From contig MNCI01001349.1 of NCBI GenBank assembly GCA_015680685.1, positions 92,752 through 156,751 on the forward strand: a stretch of 64,000 nucleotides of DNA, written 5' to 3'. How positions within the stretch are numbered: the stretch's first letter is position 1; each line of letters begins with the position of its first letter. The position numbers and the translations under genes were made by a program. This document shows positions 48,281-58,900 of the stretch, in pieces. The notes under the pieces are model-generated. The model saw only the letters and a list, made by a program, of their open reading frames with translations, searched no databases and was not told the DNA's origin. Origin of the DNA: Gnetum montanum. Lineage: Eukaryota; Streptophyta; Gnetopsida; Gnetales; Gnetaceae.

Positions 48281-49850
48281 AGTAAGTTTTATAGGATTGT
48301 TATCACATTTGTGATACTTTACAGTATAAAATGTTATCCTATTAAAAAGCACCAAGCTTAATGCATGCATGTGATATAGATGTGTATGCTAAGGTGGATG
48401 TTGTATGACTAAGAAAGATCAAATTAACAACTCTCTTATTAGGAGAAGCTTTGAAGTAGCACTTATAAATGAGAAGATTAAGAAAAGTCATCTTAGATGG
48501 TTTGATCCTTTGATGTGCTAAGAAGACCAAAGTATGCTTCTATTAAGGGAGGTCACCTTGTTAAGGTTTAGGGGAAATAAGTAAAGAGATAGATAATACT
48601 AAGGTATTATCCTATTGGTAAGACTCTTGATTTGGAAGCTCCAAGTTATGGGATTGATTCTAGTGGGCAATGCTAAGTTATAAAGTTTATAATTTATAAT
48701 ATTAAACAAGATTTTTGGGTTCCAACACTTGCACACCCCCACTATCTAAAACAAAGAGGTAGCTCCAAATATATCTCTTAATCCTTATTTTGCTCTTAGT
48801 AAAAGTACATGGTGTAAAAGAACTCATATAGTTGATCCCATGTAGTTGGGATAAGATTAGGGTAAAGATGATTATGATGATCATGGTGAATTTGATACAT
48901 GATTAGTTTTTCTAATTTTGATGACATTGTAGTCTTTAGCGTGATTTTACTTTGATATCTAAGAGAATGTTTTAGGGACCATTATTTGGAGTGAGGTTAA
49001 GGTGCTTATTTCTCAATTCAAACATGGGCATAGCCACTTGAAGAGGTTAGGCTTTCTCTTATTTACCAACCCTCCTAGGACCTTGCTTAGTGAGATGAGC
49101 ACTGTAGCATCATCTCTTTCATCTACCAATCATCTCAAGACCTTGCTTAGTGGGATAAGCACTATGGCTTTGGGTGATGATTCATGTTATCTAAGAGATT
49201 GTTTTGAAGTACAATTCTGAAAAGAATTTGCAAAAGGTAAATGACATTAAAAGTAGAATGTCAAAATCTATGTTTGCAAACTAGGATTATTCATTTCAAT
49301 GTACTCTTGTTTAATAGTCTTGTTTAAATGTTGTTCGCAATCATGTTTATTAGTTATATAGATTTCAATGTAAGATATGCTCCACTACTGTTCTACCCAT
49401 TAATAGAATGATCACAAAAAGAAAAGTCATTTTGAGATGGGATGTCTACTTGACCAATCTTTAGCTTGGACTAAGATGGTTTAAACTTTAAGAATGAATG
49501 TCGACAATACAGGTTAATTTTTGAAGTATTAAACTTGGAAGAAAAGTATTTCAATTTGGCTTTCAAGAGAGGTAGAGGGTAGAATGTTCAAGTTGCACCT
49601 TTGTTTAATTAACTCTTACAAAAATAACTTTTTTTTTAGGGAAGACAACTTGAGGGTCCTAGCATAACCCCTACCTACACAATAAGGTAGATGTGACCCA
49701 TTAACAAAAAAGGTCCCATCACAAGACTACTCCTCTATAGTTACACCTATAAACAAATCACCCATCATTTAAACATTGTAATGCAAGTAATGCCAGCAAC
49801 AAAGGTAACATCTTTATGAAAACAAAAAAAGAAAAGGACTAACTACTTGC
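48281..49850. other. AT-rich DNA with one SINE and a 60-bp tandem duplication
   Basis: Apart from the SINE at 48601-48729, a 60-bp duplication is visible at 49061-49170 (ACCTTGCTTAGTG[AG]GAT[GA]AGCACT in both copies). No gene was recognised. Confidence 0.4.
48601..48729 (+). repeat. tRNA-derived SINE copy 1
   Basis: AAGGTATTATCCTATTGGTAAGACTCTTG resembles an RNA polymerase III A box, and GGGATTGATTC a B box. It ends TTTTTGGGTTCCAACAC, the same 3' end as the copies at 55119-56452. Confidence 0.65.
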
Positions 49851-50592
49851 CACCTTCGCTATTGTTGAGTGAGAACGTTAAAAGAAAAGGATGCGGTCGG
49901 CATGGACTATTTAATAAGATGTGGATCTGATTTAGGATTTGTATATAATTACATGGTTGACGCAACATACAGCGAAAGCAAAAGGAAAGCAACGTTGGAA
50001 GAAGTAACCGCATCCACACCTCGGTGATCGGTCGCACGTCTCTCACGTTCTATATCGTCCTGTAGAGTTTCAAATCGTCCAGTATTGATACTGTTGAGAG
50101 TTTATAGTTTCAGTTGGTGAGCACAGCCCACAAACGTTGTTTCTCATGCTTTTTTATCAACATGAAGATGACATTTCCAAGAAACTGTTGGAAGATCTTA
50201 CTCTTGAACAGTAAAATAGCACATGCCTGGCACATGTCAGTGCCCGGAGATGAAGGCGATATTGCGTGCCATGCAAGGCTCGTTTGAGTTAGTCGAAACT
50301 GGGAATAATGGGAATAATGGGGTCGCTTCTTTTGACACCCTCTTCTTTTTCGCCTGTGCAGACATTGGTACGCAGCTTCTGTCCGTCACGCGCCACTAGC
50401 AAATGAAAATACAAAACCAACGCTTCTGGCCTTCTTCGTCAACCGAAACAGCAAAATGGAACAAGCCCGGAACCGATATTATTTAAGGTCTGATTTGGTT
50501 GCCTGCACAACTTTACCCCAAATTTCCACCCTCACATTTATGATGACAATGCCCTGTCCTGACAGGTAACCTTTTGACCAAAATACAGGAGT

Positions 50593-50656
50593 GCATTCTA
50601 AAGCTATGTAAATACTGAAAGTCTGCATTCTAAAGCTATGTAAATACTGAAAGTCT
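50593..50656. repeat. Perfect 32-bp tandem duplication upstream of the peroxidase
   Basis: Two exact adjacent copies beginning GCATTCTAAAGCTATGTAAA, at 50593-50624 and 50625-50656, about 75-140 bp upstream of the TATA box. Confidence 0.9.
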
Positions 50657-50729
50657 AAAACTATAGATTGTATAGTTTAGTAGACGTGGAGTATCAAATG
50701 ATGCAGTGTGTGGAGTGGAGCGCTTTGCC

Positions 50730-50737
50730 TATAAAAG
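50730..50737 (+). promoter_or_regulatory. TATA box of the peroxidase gene
   Basis: TATAAAAG lies about 109 bp upstream of the start codon in a CpG-richer, low-copy stretch. A start site near 50760 is plausible. Confidence 0.6.
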
Positions 50738-50826
50738 CTAGACCAGGGCACCTGTTCAGTGCAAGCAATAATCAATATTGCAAAAAAAACCCAGCAAGCA
50801 ATTCAAGAAAGTAAGGCAGCAAATAA

Positions 50827-51132
<306 letters not shown>

Positions 51133-51606
51133 TGATAGCTGTAGGAAATTCTCTGGAAGACACCGTTCAAGTTAAACACATTTATCGTCCCTGGATGTAT
51201 TTTGCAGAAGTTCATTTTCTCTGCATCTACATAGACGTTGACAGTAAAATATGCTTTTCATTTTCGTTTTAATATCTTATATATCATGGACCCGAACTTT
51301 AATGATAGTAACTTGTTTGTTTATCGAGTTTTAAATAGTAAAAATACAGTTTTTCAGTTTTTCGGGTATTTGATTAAGAAAGAGGTTAGGCTTGTGCTCA
51401 TTCACTAGCCCTTGCTAAGAACCCATTTACCACTAGGTATCCTGTATCTCATATAGAAGGCTGCATACATAGATTTGAAAATAATGCATGCAATAACGCA
51501 ATGGCAACTAATGACATGATAAAAGGGTTATTGCCAATGGCTTAAGTGGTTAGCTTGAGGCTAACGGTATAAGTACTTACTTGAGGCATCTTTATATTCC
51601 TAAGCT

Positions 51607-51658
51607 GATTAATTCTCTTTAAAGTGTATTTAGATTAATTCTCTTTAAAGTGTATTTA
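51607..51658. repeat. 26-bp tandem duplication in peroxidase intron 1
   Basis: GATTAATTCTCTTTAAAGTG... is exactly repeated at 51607-51632 and 51633-51658. A further 24-bp word (GTTATAGTATGAAGGGTTGA...) is repeated at about 51814 and 51963. Confidence 0.85.
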
Positions 51659-52556
51659 GTTTCTTGAACTTGTAGACTTTGAGTCTTAGTAGATCGTAAA
51701 TCTAAGGATTCATGAATTGCTATAGATTACACCTTTATAAGTTAAATATGAAAAAGGTGGCTATCTTAGGTGGATCCATGAAAAATCACGCATTAACTCC
51801 TAACAAAACCATGTTATAGTATGAAGGGTTGATGGACCAAAAATGCTGCTGGAAGACTCTCCTAACCATCAATGTATCAGGTTAGCTATATACGTCATGT
51901 GTATATATAGTCAAATTAGTTAGCTAAGTATCTTTATATTTATATAATTAATTTTTATGATAGTTATAGTATGAAGGGTTGATGGATGAGTAAAAGGCAA
52001 TCTTGAATGAGGTAACAATGTAGGGCTGCGATGGATCGGTGCTGCTAGACGGATCCTCGGGAAAAAGGAAGCGCTGCCGAAAAAGGACTCGCTGCGCGGC
52101 TTTGACGTCGTGGACAGCATCAAGTCGGAGCTCGAGTCGGCCTGCCCGGGCACCGTCTCGTGTGCCGACATCCTCGCCTTGCCCTCGCGCGACTCCGTCG
52201 TTGCTCTGGGTGGCCCCTACTGGACCGTCAGCCTCGGCCGCCGCGACTCGCTCACGTCCAACCTCAGCGCCGCTAACAACGACATTCCGGGGCCCAACAT
52301 GACGCTGGCTCAGCTCAAATCCAAGTTCAGCGACAAGGAACTCAACTCCAACGAAATGGTGGCTCTGACCGGCGCCCACATCATCGGTCAGGCTCGCTGC
52401 GTCACCTTCCGCAGCCGCATCTACAGCGACTCCGATATCGACCCATCTTTCGCTTCCGCTCGTAAATCTTCTTGCCCGTCTACCAGTGGCAACGGCGATC
52501 AGAATATCGCTCCTCTGGATTTGCAGACGCCCACCAACTTCGACTACGAGAATCTG

Positions 52557-53164
52557 CTGTGCCTACAACATGGATTAAGCAAGTTGTAAGCAAGTTGTAT
52601 AGAGTTTTATTTGAGTGTACTATGTACCTAGACATATATAGACATATATGCATAATGATAATAAAATCAAGTTTTGTTTTCTCTATTATAGTATTCAAAC
52701 TAGTAGTTTGATTTATTTTCTTACACTATACTCTTAGTATTTATTTAGTTTTCCATGTTATCAATTAAGTATTTCATTATTTTGTACTTAAATATATATA
52801 CATGAGCATGACTACTTCAAGTATATGTACTAGTATTTAGTAATTCTAACAATGAACACTTGCTATGCCTAGTAGTGAAAAGTAGGGAATATATGCTCTA
52901 TGCTAGGCTAGTTTAAATTATTTTCTTGCATTTAGATTATTAGTTTAATACTTTAATTAATAACAAAAATCATCATATACCTCAATCATACTTAACCATA
53001 CCACTTGAGCTAACACAAGTTATGATTGGTTAGACAACAATCAATGATCTTACACTTAGGTATCTAAGGCATCCTAGTAACCACATTTATGGAATTCGAC
53101 TGGATTGCATGTAAATGCTTGTGATCTATATAGTTGGGTATAGGGTCTACTCTACTACTTATCA
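52557..53164 (+). repeat. Element D 5' LTR, 5'-truncated, fused to the peroxidase gene
   Basis: It starts within the LTR (TGCCTACAACATGGATTAAG matches TACCTGTAGCATGGATTAAG at about 61625), so about 120 bp of U3 are lost. It ends TACTTATCA. The first 170 bp are almost identical to 57023-57166. Confidence 0.75.
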
Positions 53165-53165
53165 T

Positions 53166-53182
53166 TGGCACCATTGCCAAGG
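53166..53182 (+). promoter_or_regulatory. Element D primer binding site (tRNA-Asp type)
   Basis: TGGCACCATTGCCAAGG lies one base after the LTR. It resembles TGGCGCCGTTGCCGGGG, the tRNA-Asp-complementary site used by Athila-type elements, with C-to-T/G-to-A changes. Confidence 0.65.
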
Positions 53183-53461
53183 ATTGTTGCACTAGTGTTT
53201 TACATAGCTAAAATCATACAAGGATCATTGTAGCTCCACAACAATGTATCATGCAAAGAATAATAATAGTTTATTCGAGGCACACTTGGTGAACTAAAAA
53301 GATATCTTCATTTTACAAGGCTAATTCCCTATGTATGGATCACTTTACAAGATCACATTATAGGACAAGAAAGAATGTAGATGATGTACCTTAATAGATA
53401 AAAGTTATCTACACATACCTGGATTTCTATTATTTGTACTTCACCTTCATTCTTCACTAGG
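53183..53461. other. Element D leader
   Basis: AT-rich untranslated leader between the primer binding site and gag. No gene. Confidence 0.4.
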
Positions 53462-54808
53462 ATGAACAATTACAATGAAGAGACCTAGAGGGCAACATAG
53501 TATTGCCATCTAATAATGCAATCTCATTAATGTTTATGTCATCACTAATGAAGTTGGGGCTTCAAGAAGTAGCCCTGAGTTATAACATGGTCGATAATAT
53601 CTCTAGGGACTATTAACCTACAAAAGTCTAACTCCAAAAGGACAAATTCAAGGAGGCTTATCATGAAGCTTCTAGAGACAAAGGAACCATGATCCAACTA
53701 GCATCATAATTGAAGGACACTAATTACCCATTAGGAAAATCTTAAGGAAAAGGTCCTCCTTCCTCCAATGAAGAAAAGCAACCTATTAATGATTAGACTC
53801 AACCTTATGAAGCCTCCAAGATAAGGAGATAGCTAGACCTAACACCAATGGATCCTTAAGATGAGGATCTTCTAACTAACAATCAAGAGAATAACAAAGA
53901 TACCAAAGATGGAGAGTAGGCCAACGTAACTCTCCTAGCTTTCCATCCTCATCCTCATTGTTGGTGTTGGTTCTTGAAACCAGAGTCTATCAAAAGATGA
54001 AAGTTGGTGTTAGTTCTTGAAACCAGAGTCTATCAAAAGATGAAGTACAATGTTGGAGCTATTCAATAATAAATACCAAAAGTGCTCCTGGTCCTCAATT
54101 TGAGAAAGTAGATTTAAGAATGAAGATAAGGAAATTAGGAATCCCTTGATGCATCCTTGGGTAGGTACTATTCTTTGCTTCAAAGATGTCAAGGCCATGG
54201 GATCTCTCAAAGGAAGTAATTGCACCATGTTATAGATGAACTCCAAAATAAAACTAAGAAAACTTCTAGTATTTATGACCAAGGGAGACTATTAAAGATG
54301 AGAATCCATCAAATCCAAGGGCTTATTGATTAATTAGTAAAGAAATGAGAAGAGCTAAAGAAGAGAGAGAGTGTAGAGGGATACAATAGAGATGTCTCCA
54401 TCTACAAGAAGGAGATTCATCTCTATGAACAAGATGAAGGAATATCACTAGAGAAGGTAATTCAAGCAAAGAACTTGTTAACTCAAAAATCTATTACTGA
54501 AATATCAGATACGGTTGATAAGATGTAGGACTCCATTAATGAAAATTTTTAAACTACATTGAAGATTGTAGAGGAAAAAGTAGAATTAGAAAGAGCCAAA
54601 AATAAAGATATTATTATTAGAAGGGAAAAGCTATTATAATGGAGAAGATTGCAAACTAAAAATTAGAAAATGTTGATAGTAACATTTATTTTATGAGTAC
54701 AAACATCCAAAGGACTATTAGCCAATAATGTCACATTTATAAGAGTTTAGGATTTATGCTTTAAACTTGAAGTTTATCAAAAGGTAAGTACTAAGGAGGT
54801 TGTTTTAA
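53462..54808 (+). pseudogene. Element D gag relic, first part
   Basis: The start ATG 53462 follows TTCACTAGG, like element C's 13284. Readable parts are GRLLKMRIHQIQGLI (about 54285-54330), REKLL and the Lys/Glu-rich DEGISLEKVIQAKNLLTQKS. The last 457 bp (54352-54808) are repeated at 57786-58269. Stops are frequent. Confidence 0.55.
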
Positions 54809-54837
54809 ATGAGCATACGTTCACGAGTCTACAAACA

Positions 54838-55420
54838 TTATAGTGAGACCATATCGAATATGTTAATGTGCTAGTCAATGTCTTAGTATTTTACTCTGGT
54901 TAATGAAGCTATCTTTGTCTGTGTGTGGTTCACATGGATTAGTATTTTCGAAATAAAAGAGAGAGAACGTACAAGATGCACTTGGTCAAACAGATATCAG
55001 AACACGTACCTTTTTGCTTCTGTTGTGTGCATTTGCTCCATCTCTTAATAAGGAAACGATCCTAGAACAATCCTCTCCCTAGAAATAATCACAACAAGAC
55101 ATTGAAAATATAAATATCTAAGGTGTTAGCTTAGTAGTAAAATTTTCAAAAAGTTATATGTAATGGATTCCATTTTAGTGGGTAATGCTAAGTTATAAAG
55201 TTCTAACTAGACTATATGTCTTAGAGTGTTCCTACATTAGAATTATTTTAGGATTCCAACATTTAAATATTTCAATTTTCTTTTTGACTTGGTATAGACC
55301 TCTAAATGCCCTATGTTTTGTTGATGATAAGTACCTCAAGTAGTTAATTTATTGCCTTCTTATGCAAGAGTTACTAATTCAAGTTGCATTTGAGGTATCA
55401 TGATAGTCAATTTATTTTGA
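54838..55420. repeat. Left arm of a roughly 580-bp inverted repeat
   Basis: The sequence from ATCGAATATGTTAATGTGCT to CAAGTTGCATTTGAGG is found as the reverse complement at 57167-57730, with scattered differences. It contains SINE copy 2. Confidence 0.85.
55119..55260 (+). repeat. tRNA-derived SINE copy 2
   Basis: AGGTGTTAGCTTAGTAGTAA (A-box-like), ATTTTAGTGGGTAATGCTAA, and 3' end TTTTAGGATTCCAAC. It lies inside the left inverted-repeat arm, and its mirror is copy 6. Confidence 0.7.
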
Positions 55421-55428
55421 TTTTGATC

Positions 55429-55513
55429 TACCACAACCCTAAAATTCCATGTCTTACCTATTTTCTTTCTNTACCACAACCCTAAAATTCCATGTCTTAC
55501 CTATTTTCTTTCT
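55429..55513. other. Single-N gap flanked by identical 42-bp repeats (probable assembly join)
   Basis: 55429-55470 and 55472-55513 are identical, with N at 55471. Same pattern as the gap at 27192. Confidence 0.8.
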
Positions 55514-55523
55514 ATCTTTAACA

Positions 55524-55656
55524 ATGACATGTTAACCTTGTGGTACAAGTCTTAGCTCGATAGCACCAGGTCACAAATTTGATTCTACTAGGTAGCATTG
55601 ATTTATGAACTTCTATAAATCTTGTTGTGTACTATGTTTTAATTATTTTGGGCTAC
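55524..55656 (+). repeat. tRNA-derived SINE copy 3
   Basis: GTTAACCTTGTGGTACAAGTCTTAGC, then CACAAATTTGATTCTACTAG and TTATTTTGGGCTACC. It is closest to copy 5 at 56311. Confidence 0.6.
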
Positions 55657-55820
55657 CTCACAACCATTGCTCCCCACTCCCACCCCCTCCCCAAACCTCC
55701 TGCTCTTACCTTTTCTGCCCTTATTTTTTGGAAATTTGTCAGCTTCTTGAAAACTTCCAAATCATGACCATTCTAATCAAAAGAGGTAGGGAAGAATTAT
55801 TTTCTTAGCCAAATTAAAAC

Positions 55821-55969
55821 AATGAGGTGTTAGTCTAGTGGTAAGACTCTTGATTTAAATTTCTAAGTCATGGGATCAATTTTAGTGAGTAATAATAAGT
55901 TATAAAGTTTTATTTGGACTATAAATCTCAAGGTGTACTAATATTACAATTATTTTAGGGTTCCAACAC
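55821..55969 (+). repeat. tRNA-derived SINE copy 4
   Basis: GAGGTGTTAGTCTAGTGGTA (clear A box), AGACTCTTGA, GGGATCAATTTTAGTGAG (B-box-like), and 3' end TTTTAGGGTTCCAACACC. This is one of the best-preserved copies. Confidence 0.75.
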
Positions 55970-56310
55970 CCCCTCTTAGCCAACTTATAAATATAAAAGC
56001 TTACAAAAGGAAGGCTTTTAGAGGTGAATAGATTTAAACATTCAACCATAAAAGATTAAACTAAAAATAGTTAAAGGAGAAAGAGATACACAACTTTTTA
56101 AAAAATAAATTAACAAGTAGATTGTATTCACTTTAATGAAGTAATACTTTGAGTCTATTATTCTTCTTGATGATGTATATCAGTCATTAATTTTTAATCC
56201 TACATTACAATATGTAAGTCTTGTAACTTTGAGTATGTAATTTGTGGCTTGCAAGTCATAGGTTTAATTATATTTTGTAAGTTTTATATTGACTATATAC
56301 CTAGAATTAA

Positions 56311-56452
56311 TAATGAGGGATTAGCCTAGTGGTATAGGTCTTAGCCTAGGCACCCCAGTTCATAGGTTCAATTTCACTCGCTAGTACTAAGCTATAAAAT
56401 TCTATAAATCTTGGGGTGTACCTATGTTTCACTTATTTTGGGTTCCAACACT
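56311..56452 (+). repeat. tRNA-derived SINE copy 5
   Basis: GGGATTAGCCTAGTGGTATA, GTCTTAGCC, then ATAGGTTCAATTTCACTCGC (B box GGTTCAATTTC) and 3' end TTTTGGGTTCCAACAC. Confidence 0.75.
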
Positions 56453-56477
56453 CTGACTATATACCTAGGGACTACAT

Positions 56478-56592
56478 CCTACGATATATAGGCCAATTAG
56501 GACTTTATAACTTAGTATTACCTACAAAAATCAAATCTATGATTTGGAGGTTTCAAATCAAGATTTTTATCACTAGGCTAACACTTCATTGT
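56478..56592 (-). repeat. tRNA-derived SINE copy, inverted
   Basis: On the minus strand it reads CAATGAAGTGTTAGCCTAGT, GATTTGAAACCTCC, then ATACTAAGTTATAAAGTCC. Its 3' end is lost. Confidence 0.65.
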
Positions 56593-56867
56593 TCAAGATT
56601 CCATTTTTAAAATCATTCTCTATAAATAATTAAAGTTATAATCATTACAACATTGCTTAGTTGATATGAATCTTGATGTGGTAACAATATATGCATCAAA
56701 TAAATCTAATAAATATAAATGTGAAATCAAATATTCCTAGTTCTGAACTTGCTTGGGTATGTGTTGCTTCTAAAAGAGTAGATGCGGGTTTTATTTTATA
56801 AAAATTAAATAACATGTAACATCAAATGTATTATTAATAGTTAAAAAATTAATAGATAATTGAGGAA

Positions 56868-57166
56868 ATGTTAGTTAGTCAATTACATTAAAGAGTATGC
56901 ATCAATGTGCCTATATAAATGTGCACACCAACCACATTTATGCCACCTTTTGATCATTTCATTGTCAAACTCTTATAGTTTTCTTACTCGAAATTTAGAA
57001 TGTTTTTTCCTTTAAGTGCCTGCAACATGAATTAAGAAAGTTTTATAGAGTTTTATTTGAGTGTACTATGTACCTAGACATATATGCATAATGATAATAA
57101 AATCAAGTTTTGTTTTCTCTATTATAGTATTCAAACTAGTAGTTTGATTTATTTTCTTGCACCATA
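56868..57166 (+). repeat. Partial LTR of the element D family
   Basis: It contains the U3 part missing from the 5' LTR (CTATATAAATGTGCACACCA...ATTTATGCCACC), then runs into sequence nearly identical to 52557-52730 and stops abruptly at TTTTCTTGCAC, where the inverted-repeat arm begins. Confidence 0.75.
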
Positions 57167-57730
57167 AATTGACTATCAGGCCACCTCAAATGCAACTTGA
57201 ATTAGTAACTCTTGCATAAGAAGACAATAAATTAACTACTTGAGGTACTTATCATCAACAAAACATAGGGCATTTAGAGGTATATACCAAGTCAAAAAGA
57301 AAATCAAAATATTTAAATGTTGGAATCCTAAAATAATTTTAATGTAGGAACACTCTAAGACATATAGTCTAGTTAGAACTTTATAACTTAGCATTATCCA
57401 CTAAAATGGAATCCATTACATATAACTTTTTAAAAATTTTACTACTAAGCTAACACCTTAGATATTTATATTTTCAATGTTTTGTTGTGATTATTTCTAG
57501 GGAGAGGATTGTTCTAGGATCTTTTCCTTATTAAGAGATGGAGCAAACACACACAACGGAAGCAAAAGGTACATGTTTTGATATTTGTTTGACCAAGTGC
57601 ATCTTGTACCTTCTCTCTCTTTTATTTCCAAAATACTATTCCATGTGAACCATAGATAGCTTCATTAACCAGAGTAAAATAGTAAGACGTTGACTAGCAC
57701 ATTAACATATTCGATATCATCTCACTGTAA
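57167..57730. repeat. Right arm of the roughly 580-bp inverted repeat
   Basis: Reverse complement of 54838-55420, with point differences, for example GATCTTTTCC against GGAAACGATC. It includes a mirrored SINE at 57319-57459. Confidence 0.85.
57319..57459 (-). repeat. tRNA-derived SINE copy 6, in inverted-repeat arm
   Basis: Minus-strand counterpart of copy 2: CTAAGGTGTTAGCTTAGTAG on the minus strand, ending TTTTAGGATTCCAAC. Confidence 0.7.
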
Positions 57731-57785
57731 TCAAAATAAATTGACTATCATGCTAGCTCTTCACCAATTCCATAGCGTCCTGGGT

Positions 57786-58660
57786 TGAGTTAAAGAAGAG
57801 AGAGAGTGTAGAGGGATACAATAGAGATGTCTCCATCTACAAGAAAGAGATTCATCTCTATGAAGAGGATGAAGGAATATCACTAGAAAAGGTAATTCAA
57901 GCAAAGGCCTTGTTAACTCAAAAATCTATTACTGAAATATCAAATAAAGTTGACAAGATGTAGGACTCCATTAATGAAAATTTTTAAACTACATTGAACA
58001 TCGTAGAGGAAAAATAAAAATTAGAAAGAGCCAAAGATAAAGATAGGAGGGAGAAAAAAAGACATAGGAAGGAACTAGAATCATTAGAAGGGAAAAGCTA
58101 TTATAATGGAGAAGATTGCAAACTAAAAATTAGAAAATGATGATAGTAACATTTATGAGTACAAACATCCAAAGGACTATTAGTCAATAATGTCACACTT
58201 ATAAGAGTTTAGGATTTATGCTTTAAACTTGAAGTTTAACAAAAGGTAAGTACTAAGGAGGTTGTTTTATTCTCAAGGAAACTACAAGAATAGTAATATC
58301 CAGGGGGGATATCACCTCAACCTCAATACTACTACTAGTAGTGGCATAACCTATGGTCATGTGAGATGCCACCACCAAGATAGCATTATCTTTATAAATA
58401 GCTCCATCCATATGAATACCATGTCCAACAATGTGTATCTCATAGTGGGGTTCACCATTGACATATCCATCCATCATTATGATCCTTTAGAGTACCATAG
58501 ACTTGTTACTCCATGCATTGAATCTCTTTCACATATACTCCTCATATTTAGAATACCATTCACCTCATGCCTTCACATCTTTACCAACTATACTATTTAT
58601 GTAAGGCAAGATACCTCCATAACCTCAACAATGGAATGCCACTTGAGCTATGAACTTGTA
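57786..58660 (+). pseudogene. Element D gag relic, second part with duplicated segment
   Basis: 57786-58269 repeats 54352-54808. The second copy keeps 37 bp (around GGAGGGAGAAAAAAAGACAT) that the first lacks. It continues beyond the duplication into sequence matching element C's 15180-15530 (SSGIT/SSGNT, C-H rich), including the position of the poly-G run (six G at 58301). The segment thus rejoins gag downstream of the rearranged block. Confidence 0.6.
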
Positions 58661-58900
58661 AGTGGAAGATAATTAAAGTGATTCTAAGCACAAGTCTTAA
58701 AAAAGGTCATTATTCATGCCAAAACCATCATAGGAATTCATGGTTGTAGATTTCATTCAAACTACACATGGAATATTCAACAAGACACCTTCAGACCAAA
58801 GAGCCTCAAATGTACAAATTGTTATGTTAATACATATAATAACTAATTCAAAAAATGCATGGCATCTTCCTAGAAGGATAATTGACCTTGAAAGTCCCTT
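58661..58900. other. Element D gag-protease junction
   Basis: Broken reading frames linking the gag relic to protease, with nothing further recognised. Confidence 0.3.

Noticed and set aside
51530-51620. tRNA-like word GGCTTAAGTGGTTAGC in peroxidase intron
   Set aside because: A box A resemblance only. No B box or shared 3' end was found, so not called a SINE.
52480-52711. Open frames crossing the peroxidase-LTR junction
   Set aside because: Products of the fusion between exon 2 and the LTR, not a new gene.
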